Shown in pieces: positions 1 through 7,439 of a stretch of 64,000 nucleotides of DNA. The DNA comes from Pseudomonas marginalis (GTDB lineage: Bacteria > Pseudomonadota > Gammaproteobacteria > Pseudomonadales > Pseudomonadaceae), in the NCBI RefSeq assembly GCF_001645105.1, contig NZ_LKEG01000036.1, positions 194,493-258,492 on the forward strand, in the 5' to 3' direction. The notes beneath the pieces were generated by a model. That model was not told the DNA's origin and ran no database searches. It worked only from the letters and a program-made list of their open reading frames with translations. The first letter of the stretch is position 1. The number at the start of each line of letters is the position of its first letter. Made by a program: the position numbers and the translations under genes.

Positions 1-43
1 ATGACTGGCATTAGGTATGGCAGCCCCGTGATATGGGGCGTAT

Positions 44-832
44 TTAGGCAGTGGTGGTGTATCGCTCGGCGACATCGGATTGTCGAATCTGCGCCAGTAA
101 ACCCTGACGTGCAGCCTGCAAGGCATCCCAGCGGGCGGCATCCTGCAAGGGAGGAATAGTCACGGGTTCGCGACGATCAAAACCTACCAGCGCCGCATCG
201 ACCAGATCGCCGACCTCCATCACGTCAGTCAGGGTATTGATGTCGATGCCTGCTCGCTCCCAGATCTCGGTACGCGTGGCGGCTGGCAAGACGGCTTGCA
301 CGTAGACGCCTTTGGGCGTCAATTCCAGGCTCATGCCTTGGGATAGAAACAGTACAAAGGCCTTGGTCGCGCCGTAGACCGTCATGCCGAACTCCGGCGC
401 CAGGCCCACCACTGAACCTATGTTGATAATCGCGCCGTCCCCGGCCTGGGCCAGGCGAGGGGCGATGGCGCTGGCCAGCCGCACCAGCGCGGTCGTGTTG
501 AGCGTCACCAGTTGAGCAACGCTGTCGGTGGACTGTTCGATAAAGCTGCCGGATTGCGCGGCACCCGCATTGTTTACCAGGATGCCAATGCTGGTGTCCT
601 CGCGCAGGCGCGTTTCGACAGCCGCCAGGTCGCTGCTGTGGGTCAAGTCAGCCTGAAGTACCTCGATGGCGACCTTGTGTTTATCGCGCAGTTGCGCTGC
701 CAGCGCCTCCAGTCGATTTTTGTCGCGGGCGACCAGGATGAGGTCGTGGCCGCGTTGCGCGAAGCGCTCGGCATAGGTGGCGCCGATGCCCGTCGAGGCG
801 CCAGTGATGAGGACGGTGTTAGGGAGTCTCAT
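44..832 (-). CDS. SDR family NAD(P)-dependent oxidoreductase
   Basis: A 262-residue classical short-chain dehydrogenase, the usual length for a cytoplasmic single-domain SDR. The Rossmann motif TGASTGIG lies at residues 10-17, the NNAG motif near residue 87, and the catalytic Tyr and Lys appear as YGATK near 153-157 with a Ser about 13 residues earlier. The substrate cannot be read from the sequence. It lies 52 bases downstream of the Old Yellow Enzyme gene on the same strand, so the two are probably co-transcribed and controlled by the divergent TetR regulator. That suggests a shared role in reducing reactive carbonyl or enone compounds; this is inference. Confidence 0.85.
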   Translation of the reverse strand: MRLPNTVLITGASTGIGATYAERFAQRGHDLILVARDKNRLEALAAQLRDKHKVAIEVLQADLTHSSDLAAVETRLREDTSIGILVNNAGAAQSGSFIEQSTDSVAQLVTLNTTALVRLASAIAPRLAQAGDGAIINIGSVVGLAPEFGMTVYGATKAFVLFLSQGMSLELTPKGVYVQAVLPAATRTEIWERAGIDINTLTDVMEVGDLVDAALVGFDRREPVTIPPLQDAARWDALQAARQGLLAQIRQSDVAERYTTTA

Positions 833-884
833 GGCTTGATTCTCTGTTGTGGATGTAGGGCGGGAACGTTCGCAAAGGTGACGT

Positions 885-1985
885 TCAGGGGTGGCGTTGG
901 CCGCTTTCAGTCAGTGGCGGGTAGTCGATGTAGCCCGCGGCGCCGCCGCCATACAGGGTGGCCGGGTCAAAGGCGGATAAAGCCGTATCGGTCTGGAGTC
1001 GCTCTACCAAATCAGGGTTGCCAATGAACGGACGGCCGAAGGCAATGAGGTCGGCTTTGTCTTCAATCAGTGTCGACGTGGCCAGGTTCAGGTCGTAGCC
1101 ATTGTTGGCGATGTAGGTGTTATTGAAGCGTTGGCGCAAGGCGCCGAAGTCGAAGGGCGCCACGTCGCGAGGCCCGCCAGTGGCGCCTTCGACCACATGC
1201 AGGTAAGCCAGGCCGAGGGCGTTGAGTTGATCGACGAGGTAATCGAATTGGGCTTGCGGGTCGGTGCTGGACACCCCATTGGCCGGCGACACTGGCGATA
1301 GGCGGATGCCCGTGCGCTCAGCACCGATTTCGCTCACTACCGCCGCCGCAACCTCCAGCAACAAGCGCGCACGATTTTCAACCGAGCCACCGTAGGCATC
1401 CGTGCGCACATTCGCGCCGTCCTTGAGGAACTGGTCAAGTAAATAGCCGTTCGCACCATGGATTTCTACACCATCAAAACCAGCCGCAATTGCGTTTAAC
1501 GCGGCGCGACGAAAGTCGCCAACGATGCCGGGCAGTTCGCTGATGTCGAGCGCCCGAGGTTCAGAAACATCCACGAAACGATTGTTGACGAACACCTTCG
1601 TCGCTGCACGGAGCGCAGAGGGCGCCACCGGTGCTGTGCCATTTTCCTGAAGGTCGGTATGGGACACGCGCCCCACATGCCACAGTTGCAGGAAAATGCG
1701 TCCGCCCTTCGCGTGAACGGCTTCTGTGACAGAACGCCATCCGTCTATCTGTGCCTGCGTATAAATCCCGGGGGTGTCTTGATAACCCTGGCCCTGCTGT
1801 GAGATCTGCGTGGCCTCGGAAATCAACAGGCCTGCAGAGGCTCTCTGACTGTAATAGGTCGCAGCGTGCTCGCTTGGAACAAAGCCCGCGCCCGCACGGT
1901 TCCGTGTCAGGGGGGCCATTACGATTCTGTTGGAAAGCGTCAGTGAGCCGAGCGTGTAGGGTTCAAACAAGGTCTTGTCGTTCAT
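885..1985 (-). CDS. Old Yellow Enzyme family alkene reductase
   Basis: A 366-residue FMN-dependent ene-reductase of the OYE/NemA/XenB family, which reduces activated C=C bonds of enones, nitroesters or N-ethylmaleimide with NAD(P)H. The N-terminus reads LFEPYTLGSLTLSNRIVMAP, the typical first barrel strand. The substrate-binding HGANGYLLDQFLKDGAN motif is present near residues 176-192, and the C-terminal IAFGRPFIGNPDL phosphate-binding strand is intact. The ATG at 1985 is preferred over an upstream TTG at 2009 because a GGAA precedes it and family members start with MNDKTLFEP-like sequence. A nested palindrome lies just upstream, and a TetR gene is divergent, as in nemRA-like loci. Confidence 0.92.
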   Translation of the reverse strand: MNDKTLFEPYTLGSLTLSNRIVMAPLTRNRAGAGFVPSEHAATYYSQRASAGLLISEATQISQQGQGYQDTPGIYTQAQIDGWRSVTEAVHAKGGRIFLQLWHVGRVSHTDLQENGTAPVAPSALRAATKVFVNNRFVDVSEPRALDISELPGIVGDFRRAALNAIAAGFDGVEIHGANGYLLDQFLKDGANVRTDAYGGSVENRARLLLEVAAAVVSEIGAERTGIRLSPVSPANGVSSTDPQAQFDYLVDQLNALGLAYLHVVEGATGGPRDVAPFDFGALRQRFNNTYIANNGYDLNLATSTLIEDKADLIAFGRPFIGNPDLVERLQTDTALSAFDPATLYGGGAAGYIDYPPLTESGQRHP

Positions 1986-2057
1986 ATCGATTCCATACTC
2001 GTTGATCAATGACGGCGACCTGCGCCGTAGTGGCAGAGGCTTGCAGTAAGGAATTTA

Positions 2058-2109
2058 TGATGTCGATCATAATCAAAGATGTCAACGTTTTTGATTATGA
2101 CTGACATCA
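2058..2109. promoter_or_regulatory. Nested palindromic operator in the TetR/OYE divergent region
   Basis: Two concentric inverted repeats share one centre. The outer arms are TGATGTC (2058-2064) and GACATCA (2103-2109); the inner arms are CATAATCAAA (2068-2077) and TTTGATTATG (2090-2099), with exactly 3 bases between outer and inner arms on each side. The TetR gene's likely -35 (TTGATT, 2091-2096) and -10 (TATAGT, 2113-2118), 16 bases apart, overlap it. The layout suits an autoregulating TetR that also represses the divergent ene-reductase. The symmetry is directly visible; the bound protein is inferred from position. Confidence 0.75.
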
Positions 2110-2151
2110 GAGTATAGTCAGGCCATTGTTCAGGAGGCACAGGAGCGCAAA

Positions 2152-2742
2152 ATGAAGATCACCAAAACGCAATCCATCGCCAACCGGGCTCATATTGTGG
2201 AGACGGCGTCAGCGCTGTTTCGTGAGCGTGGCTACGATGGCGTCGGGGTGGCAGAGCTGATGGCGACTGCCGGTTTTACCCAGGGCGGGTTCTACAAACA
2301 CTTCGGTTCCAAAGCAGACTTGATGGCCGAGGCCGCTGAAAACAGCCTTTCGCAATCCCTGGCCAATACCTGCCACCTCGACGTTACGGGGTTCGTCAAC
2401 ATGTATGTGTCGCGCGAGCACAGAGACGGCAGGAGCGGCGGATGCACCATGGCGGCGCTGTGTGGCGATGCTGCCCGCCAGTCAGATGAGTTAAAGGCGA
2501 CCTTCGCCAGCGGCGTAGAGAGCACCCTCGCAGCACTCGAGGAAAATTACCCGGCGGGTCCGGATACGACGAAGCAAGACGTCCGCGCAAAAATGATCGA
2601 CCTGCTGGCGCATGCAATCGGCGCAGTGATGTTGTCGCGGGCGTGCCCGGATGACTCTGCTCTGGCGGATGAAATACTCGAAACGTGCCGTGCTGAGATC
2701 ATGGCGTCGTTGCCGTTGGGTATGCAGAAAGGCGCTGACTGA
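2152..2742 (+). CDS. TetR/AcrR family transcriptional regulator
   Basis: A 196-residue one-component repressor. An N-terminal helix-turn-helix spans about residues 10-55 (ASALFRERGYDGVGVAELMA, then GFTQGGFYKHFGSKADL), followed by an all-helical ligand domain. Several Cys residues (near 74, 99, 104, 165 and 179) could sense electrophiles as NemR does, but this is only a suggestion. The start at 2152 has AGGAG at 2141-2145. It is divergent from the ene-reductase/SDR pair and very probably regulates both that pair and itself through the nested palindrome between them. Confidence 0.9.
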   Translation: MKITKTQSIANRAHIVETASALFRERGYDGVGVAELMATAGFTQGGFYKHFGSKADLMAEAAENSLSQSLANTCHLDVTGFVNMYVSREHRDGRSGGCTMAALCGDAARQSDELKATFASGVESTLAALEENYPAGPDTTKQDVRAKMIDLLAHAIGAVMLSRACPDDSALADEILETCRAEIMASLPLGMQKGAD

Positions 2743-2767
2743 GTCGATAGCGGACCACCACTCATGG

Positions 2768-2796
2768 AAACCCCATAGCTAGCGTCTATGGGGTTT
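2768..2796. terminator. Bidirectional-looking hairpin after the TetR gene
   Basis: A perfect 11-bp stem (AAACCCCATAG / CTATGGGGTTT) with a 7-base loop lies 25 bases after the TetR stop. The terminal AAA/TTT pairs give short U-tracts on both strands, so it could terminate the TetR transcript and also the minus-strand transcript arriving from the 2901-3146 gene. Confidence 0.65.
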
Positions 2797-2900
2797 AATG
2801 GTCAGGGGTTATACGTTTACTTATTGATTGCCAGATTTTTCCTAAGCACGAGCGCAAGCAGGTGAGGGTGTCGACTCTCCTGAAAATAAATCCATCCGCT

Positions 2901-3146
2901 TTACGCTCTCACGATCCGTTGTTCCTTAACCTCACTCGCATAAGCCTTCATTTTTTTCTGCTGCGCGGCCAACAACGCGCATATTTTCATCAACGTCACG
3001 GCCTCATCCGGCGTTCTGTCGCTACCCGCCATCGCCGTCAATTCAACCACCGACCACCCAATCACCGCCGCCGCATCTTCCAGGTCGTAGAACAATTCCT
3101 GCTGTGCAGTCCTGGGCCCATCGAGCCCTTGTATCAAATCGTCCAT
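2901..3146 (-). CDS. Small hypothetical protein (81 aa)
   Basis: An 81-residue, mostly helical acidic/amphipathic protein with no signal peptide or membrane segment. I do not recognise a family with confidence; its composition resembles the many small DUF proteins found in Pseudomonas. A purine-rich GGGGGAA lies just upstream of the start. It is the last gene of a same-strand run (LysR, DMT exporter, SDR, this gene), 41 bases after the SDR stop. Codon use fits the neighbours, which supports a real gene, but no function can be assigned. Confidence 0.6.
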   Translation of the reverse strand: MDDLIQGLDGPRTAQQELFYDLEDAAAVIGWSVVELTAMAGSDRTPDEAVTLMKICALLAAQQKKMKAYASEVKEQRIVRA

Positions 3147-3187
3147 CTATTCCCCCATCAATCTCTGTCCGACACCCGTGTTACAGG

Positions 3188-3949
3188 TTACTTCCCCCCA
3201 GTCACATCCAGAAAGGTCCCGGTGATAAACGACGCCTCTGAACTGGCCAGCCAAAGCACGGCCCGCGCCACTTCTTCGGGTTCTCCGCCCCGGCCCATTG
3301 GAATGCTGTCCTTGACGCGATCCACGCGGCCAGGTTCGCCGCCGCTGGCGTGCATGTCGGTGTAGATGTGCCCCGGGCGTACGCAGTTGACGCGTATGCC
3401 TTCGCGCGCGACTTCCTTGGACAGCCCGATGGTGAACGTCTCCAGGGCACCCTTGGAGGCGGCGTAGTCGACATATTCGTTTGGGCTGCCAAGCCGGGCG
3501 GCGCCCGAGGACACGTTGATCACGCTGCCGCCCTTGCCGTTGTGGCGCAGCGACATGCGTTTCACGGCGTGCTGTGCGCACAGCATCGGGCCGATGGCAT
3601 TGATTGCGAAAATGCGTTGCATACGGGCGAAGTCGAGGTCTTCGAAGCGCGATTGAGGCGCAATGATGGCGGCGTTGTTGACCAGCACGTCGATACGTCC
3701 AAACGTCTCGTCAATGGCGGCGAACAGGTGAGCGACCTGTTCTGGGTCTGCACTGTCGGCGCGAATGGCCAGGGCGCATCGCCCCAATGCTTGCACATCG
3801 GCCACCACGCCGAGGGCGGCGGCCTCGTTGCTGACGAAGCTGATTGCCACATCGTAGCCTTGCGCAGCCGCCAGCCGCGCCGTTGCCGCGCCGACACCTC
3901 GGCTGCCGCCTGTGATCAAAATGAGGGGGGCTGAAGAGACAGTATCCAT
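3188..3949 (-). CDS. SDR family oxidoreductase (YgfF-like)
   Basis: A 253-residue classical SDR. The cofactor motif TGGSRGVG is at residues 13-20, NNAA near 91-94, and the active-site set is a Ser (INVSSGAARLG) followed by the Tyr/Lys pair in DYAASKGALE near 160-164. The C-terminus FITGTFLDVTGGK is the usual dimerisation strand. It resembles the glucose-1-dehydrogenase/YgfF subgroup, for which the physiological substrate is often unknown. It lies 29 bases downstream of the DMT exporter gene and probably shares its transcript. Confidence 0.88.
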   Translation of the reverse strand: MDTVSSAPLILITGGSRGVGAATARLAAAQGYDVAISFVSNEAAALGVVADVQALGRCALAIRADSADPEQVAHLFAAIDETFGRIDVLVNNAAIIAPQSRFEDLDFARMQRIFAINAIGPMLCAQHAVKRMSLRHNGKGGSVINVSSGAARLGSPNEYVDYAASKGALETFTIGLSKEVAREGIRVNCVRPGHIYTDMHASGGEPGRVDRVKDSIPMGRGGEPEEVARAVLWLASSEASFITGTFLDVTGGK

Positions 3950-3978
3950 TGCTTGCGCCTTTTAGGAGGGCTGAGGGT

Positions 3979-4806
3979 TCAGCCGATAAGGATCGTGCCG
4001 GTCGCAATGACCACGCACGCGAGGACTTTTCGGACAGTCAGTGACTCGCCCAGGAAGTAATAACCGATCAATGCCGCGAACACTACGCTGGTTTCGCGCA
4101 ACGCCGACACGGCACCCATCGGCGCCTCTGACATGGCATAGATAACGATGCCATAGGCCAGCAGGGAGACCAGCCCACCCAGGAAGGCCGTGATGAAACC
4201 TGGGCGCGGCGTGAGCAGGCTGCGCGTGCTGCGCAGGCCAACGTAAACCAGGGGCATCGTGATGCCCCAGAGCGCACACATCCACGCGGTATAGGCCAAC
4301 GGCGCGTCGGACAGCCTTGCGCCGATGCCGTCCGTCACGCTGTAGGCCGCAATGAAAACGCCCGTGCCCAAGGCGTAAGGCAGGCTGGGGACGGCCAGCC
4401 TGCATTGTTTGAAGGCCAGTGAAATGATGCCGCCTGACACCAATACGATGCCTATCAGCGCGCCTGCGCTGACCGTCTCGTCGGCGAATGCGAAGGCGAA
4501 CAGGGTGATCAGAATGGGCGAGGAACCACGGGCAATCGGGTAGGTTTGCCCAAGGTCGCCGACTTTGTAGCTGCGCACCAGGAACAGGTTGTAACCGACG
4601 TGCAACACGCCCGACAGGACCGCGTACGGCCAGCTGGCGGCGGCGGGCGGCGTGAGGAACAAGGCAATGACCGTGCTGGCGACGGCCACCGCCAGGCACA
4701 TCACGGTCATTGACCACAGCCGGTCGTTGCCGGCGCGCAACAGCGCGTTCCAGCTGGCATGCAGGAGCGCGGCGAAGAGGATGAGTAGAACGATAGGAAA
4801 AGGCAT
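3979..4806 (-). CDS. EamA/DMT superfamily membrane transporter
   Basis: A 275-residue integral membrane protein with about ten hydrophobic segments arranged as two EamA repeats, the usual size for drug/metabolite exporters of the inner membrane. The first helix carries the family-typical ASWNALLRAG. The C-terminal repeat has ETSVVFAALIGYYFLGE, a hallmark of EamA second repeats. The substrate is unknown. The gene follows a LysR regulator by 76 bases on the same strand and precedes an SDR by 29 bases. Confidence 0.9.
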   Translation of the reverse strand: MPFPIVLLILFAALLHASWNALLRAGNDRLWSMTVMCLAVAVASTVIALFLTPPAAASWPYAVLSGVLHVGYNLFLVRSYKVGDLGQTYPIARGSSPILITLFAFAFADETVSAGALIGIVLVSGGIISLAFKQCRLAVPSLPYALGTGVFIAAYSVTDGIGARLSDAPLAYTAWMCALWGITMPLVYVGLRSTRSLLTPRPGFITAFLGGLVSLLAYGIVIYAMSEAPMGAVSALRETSVVFAALIGYYFLGESLTVRKVLACVVIATGTILIG

Positions 4807-4882
4807 GCGCCATATTAAGTAACATTATGGCTGGGCCTGAAAGCGAAGTCCGCTCATCCTGGCATGAGTGATTATTCATGCT

Positions 4883-5788
4883 TTATCGATAGCGCTGCTG
4901 GGCTTGGATTGATTCGGCCAGCAGCCAGTGACGGAAACTGATGATGTGAGGCTGGGATTCGATCCCTTTGGGGCAGACAAAAAAGTAGGCGACCGGTGAA
5001 GCGAACGGCACCTCAAACAGCCTCACCAGGCGACCGTCGTTGATTTCAGCTTCGACGTGGCCGCTACGGGCCAAAGCAATGCCATGGCCCAGTAATGCCG
5101 CCTCAATGGTCATGTTGGTATCAGCAAACCTGACGCTTTCGTTGAGCGCGCAACTCCCGACGCCGACGTGTTCAAACCAGGCTTCCCACTTGGGCACCAA
5201 GTCTGCGCCGTCGCGCGTCAGCAGCGGGTAACGCAACAGCTCGGCGGGCTCCTGCGGGGTGCCAAAGCGGTTGAGCAGGTCAGGGCTGGCCACCGGAAAT
5301 ATCTGCTCCCTGAGCATGAACTCCGAGTGCAGGCCGGGGTAATTACCGTTGCCCAGGCGGATCGCCACGTCTGAATCTGCGCTGGAAAACGTGATTGCTT
5401 TGTCGCTGGTCTCCAGCGTGATCAGAATCTCCGGATGCTGTTGCGACAAGCTCGGCAACCTCGGGAGCAACCATTTCAGGGCGAAGGAGTAGGTGGCGCT
5501 GACCTTGAGCCGGACCCTGCCTTTTTGTTCCCTGAGGTCAGACAGTGTGGCCTCCAGGTTCATGAAAAACTCGCGCACGATGGGCGCCAGCGCCGCACCG
5601 GCGGGGGTCAAGCGCAACGACTTGCCACGCTGGAACAGCTGCAGGCCCCAGAGGTCTTCGAGGTGCTTCAACTGATGACTGACGGCGCTCTGGGTTACAT
5701 GCAACTCCTCTGAAGCCGAGGTGAAGGTCGCATGCCGGGTGGCAACCTCGAAAGCACGCAGCGTGGCGGTTGGAGGTAGGTCTCTCAT
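4883..5788 (-). CDS. LysR family transcriptional regulator (GcvA-like)
   Basis: A 301-residue LysR-type regulator. The winged helix-turn-helix is at residues 1-65 (ATFTSASEELHVTQSAVSHQL is the recognition region), followed by a linker helix and a two-lobe effector domain. The early motif PPTATLRAFEVATRHATF and the effector-domain sequence DSDVAIRLGNG place it in the GcvA/AmpR branch. Unusually for LysR genes it points the same way as the genes it precedes (DMT exporter, SDR), so it may sit at the head of that operon. Its target cannot be read from the sequence. Confidence 0.9.
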   Translation of the reverse strand: MRDLPPTATLRAFEVATRHATFTSASEELHVTQSAVSHQLKHLEDLWGLQLFQRGKSLRLTPAGAALAPIVREFFMNLEATLSDLREQKGRVRLKVSATYSFALKWLLPRLPSLSQQHPEILITLETSDKAITFSSADSDVAIRLGNGNYPGLHSEFMLREQIFPVASPDLLNRFGTPQEPAELLRYPLLTRDGADLVPKWEAWFEHVGVGSCALNESVRFADTNMTIEAALLGHGIALARSGHVEAEINDGRLVRLFEVPFASPVAYFFVCPKGIESQPHIISFRHWLLAESIQAQQRYR

Positions 5789-6041
5789 TGGTCGGCCCCG
5801 GCGAGTCTTGTGGAAATCGTTTCCATGAATGAAGGCTCATGGTAATTGATTTGCGTACTTTGACTCGACCTCACGGTTGCCAGGTCTGCGCAAAGGGTTG
5901 AGGTAACCCTGGAGCGGTCTTCACGTTGTACCGTCACGCATACAAACCCTACCATCGCGTTACACGATAGCCGTGACGCCTTTCGGTTCGCACTGTCATA
6001 TCCAGCGAGAAGTTAATCTCGTCAAGTAAGAGAGTGTGGTC

Positions 6042-6209
6042 ATGAAGTTGAGTTATCTAACTAAGGCGGCTGTGGTTGTCGCGTTGTTGTCGACCTTGTC
6101 GGGCTGCTGGATATTCATGCCACCGGGAGGTGGCGGTGGTGGTCATGGTGGCGGACATGGTCAGGGCGGTGGCCCAGGTGGCCCAGGCGGTGGTGGCGGT
6201 CCGCGTTAA
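6042..6209 (+). CDS. Small glycine-rich lipoprotein (55 aa)
   Basis: A 55-residue frame starts at an ATG preceded by AAGAGAG (6028-6034). The N-terminus is a lipoprotein signal: a basic MKLSYLTK, a hydrophobic stretch, then the lipobox LSGC with Cys at residue 22. After the Cys come a short WIFMPP segment and a tail made almost only of Gly, with two His (HGGGH), Gln, Pro and a final Arg. Tryptophan at +2 after the Cys does not give an inner-membrane retention signal, so outer-membrane sorting is likely. A strong terminator follows 19 bases after the stop, so it is probably monocistronic. Function unknown; the His/Gly tail could bind metal, which is speculative. Confidence 0.75.
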   Translation: MKLSYLTKAAVVVALLSTLSGCWIFMPPGGGGGGHGGGHGQGGGPGGPGGGGGPR

Positions 6210-6227
6210 CGGACAGGCAAAAATAGC

Positions 6228-6260
6228 GGCAAGCCATGATGAATGGTTTGCCTTTTTTTT
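6228..6260 (+). terminator. Rho-independent terminator of the small lipoprotein gene
   Basis: A 10-bp stem (GGCAAGCCAT / ATGGTTTGCC, one G-T wobble) with a 5-base loop is followed directly by eight T (6253-6260). It lies 19 bases past the lipoprotein stop codon and supports that short frame as a transcribed unit. Confidence 0.88.
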
Positions 6261-6323
6261 GCCTGCCAATCGCAGTTTGGGCCGAGGCGTTTATTCCAGC
6301 GTGACAAATCCCAGGCAAAGAAA

Positions 6324-6346
6324 AGCCCGCGTGGGGAGCGCGGGCT
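6324..6346 (-). terminator. Hairpin with a minus-strand U-tract
   Basis: An 8-bp GC-rich stem (AGCCCGCG / CGCGGGCT) with a 7-base loop. On the minus strand it is followed by TTTTCTTT, whereas on the plus strand it is followed by AAAA, so it acts best as a minus-strand terminator. No credible minus-strand gene lies upstream within 150 bases, so a short transcript or a gene remnant is implied. Confidence 0.5.
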
Positions 6347-6436
6347 AAAAGGATGTTCATTAGGAGCTGGATTCACCATAAGCGCCCATCTGTGAAAGGT
6401 TTGTGAAAGCTTTGGCAAAAAAGTGTATGCCTTAAT

Positions 6437-6453
6437 CGTACTGTGGCTGTACG
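6437..6453. promoter_or_regulatory. Candidate operator upstream of the LysE-type exporter
   Basis: CGTAC (6437-6441) and GTACG (6449-6453) form an inverted repeat with a 7-base spacer, about 70 bases before the exporter start. No regulator gene is adjacent. Exporters of this family are often controlled from such sites, but the assignment is only positional. Confidence 0.35.
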
Positions 6454-6522
6454 GGTCAGGGCGGTCCATAAGCCTTTACTGTCACAGGACTATCACCTGT
6501 GTTCGGATGCCGCGTCATGTTC

Positions 6523-7125
6523 ATGTCTACCAGCCTGTTGTCAGCCTTTGTACTGTTCGCCTTCGTGTCCTCGATCACGCCAGGCCCCAATAACACCATG
6601 CTGCTCGCCTCTGGCGTGAACTTCGGGTTCCGCCGGTCGATGCCTCATGCGCTGGGGATCAGTATGGGGTTCATGCTGCTGGTGATCTCGGTGGGCCTGG
6701 GGTTGGGCGAGGTGTTCAAGCTGTTCCCATGGGCGTACACGGTGTTGCGCTACGTCGGCGCGGCGTACCTGTTGTACCTGGCGTGGAAGATCGCGACGGC
6801 GGGCGGTATGTCCGACAGCGATGATGCGCAGGGCAAGCCGATGACGTTCCTCGGCGCGGCGGCGTTCCAGTGGGTGAACCCCAAGGCCTGGATCATGGCG
6901 TTGGGTGCTATCACCACCTATACGCCGGCCGAAGGCTACGTCACCAATGTGCTGGTGATTGCACTGGTGTTCGCCGTGGTCAACTTGCCCAGCGTGTGCG
7001 TGTGGGTCGGGTGTGGCAGCGGCTTGCGCAACGTGTTGCGTGAGCCGCGCTGGCTGAGGGTCTTCAATGTGTCGATGGCGGGGCTGCTGGTGCTGTCGCT
7101 GTACCCGATGTTGTTTGCCGGTTGA
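6523..7125 (+). CDS. LysE/RhtB family amino-acid exporter
   Basis: A 200-residue inner-membrane exporter with six predicted hydrophobic segments. The N-terminal family signature SSITPGPNNTMLLASG (about residues 16-31) is intact, as is the central AAAFQWVNPKAWIMALGA. These proteins export amino acids or homoserine lactone-type metabolites; the substrate here is unknown. The ATG at 6523 (MSTSLL) was chosen because homologues begin about 15 residues before the SSITPGP motif; ATGs at 6499 and 6517 are possible. No strong ribosome binding site separates them. Confidence 0.9.
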   Translation: MSTSLLSAFVLFAFVSSITPGPNNTMLLASGVNFGFRRSMPHALGISMGFMLLVISVGLGLGEVFKLFPWAYTVLRYVGAAYLLYLAWKIATAGGMSDSDDAQGKPMTFLGAAAFQWVNPKAWIMALGAITTYTPAEGYVTNVLVIALVFAVVNLPSVCVWVGCGSGLRNVLREPRWLRVFNVSMAGLLVLSLYPMLFAG

Positions 7126-7128
7126 GCG

Positions 7129-7212
7129 TCACACGGGGGAGATGGTCGCCAGCAGGCCGATGCCGATGGTCAACACCAAAAAGCCGAACAGGAAAAGTGC
7201 CATCTTGGTCAT
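7129..7212 (-). CDS. 27-residue membrane protein
   Basis: A 28-codon frame begins at 7212, preceded on the minus strand by a near-perfect GGAGG with six bases of spacing. The peptide starts MTKMALF and continues as one uninterrupted hydrophobic helix (FLFGFLVLTIGIGLLATI) ending in SPV, that is, a single transmembrane segment with a short Lys-bearing N-terminus. It ends four bases from the stop of the convergent LysE-type exporter. The strong Shine-Dalgarno plus a clean transmembrane helix make chance unlikely. Function unknown. Confidence 0.72.
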   Translation of the reverse strand: MTKMALFLFGFLVLTIGIGLLATISPV

Positions 7213-7439
7213 AAGGCCTCCGAAGGGAAGGGGGTAGGAATGGCGCTATTGTCCGCCCAAACAGTGTTTCGATACAGACGCAGATAGCGAAGAAAAAACC
7301 GTATCAGATGCCGTTGCCACTGTTCTGCTGCGGGCTTGATGCGGTTGCGGTTTGCTCAAGATCAGCGCCTGAGACAACTCACGTGTTTGCCCCTAAGATG
7401 GTGCACATTGCATCAACAATAAGAGTGGGCAAACCCTCG

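Noticed and set aside
6206..6469. An 87-codon minus-strand frame upstream of the LysE-type exporter
   Set aside because: It runs through two terminator hairpins, has no ribosome binding site and no recognisable fold; kept only as a possible short transcript region.
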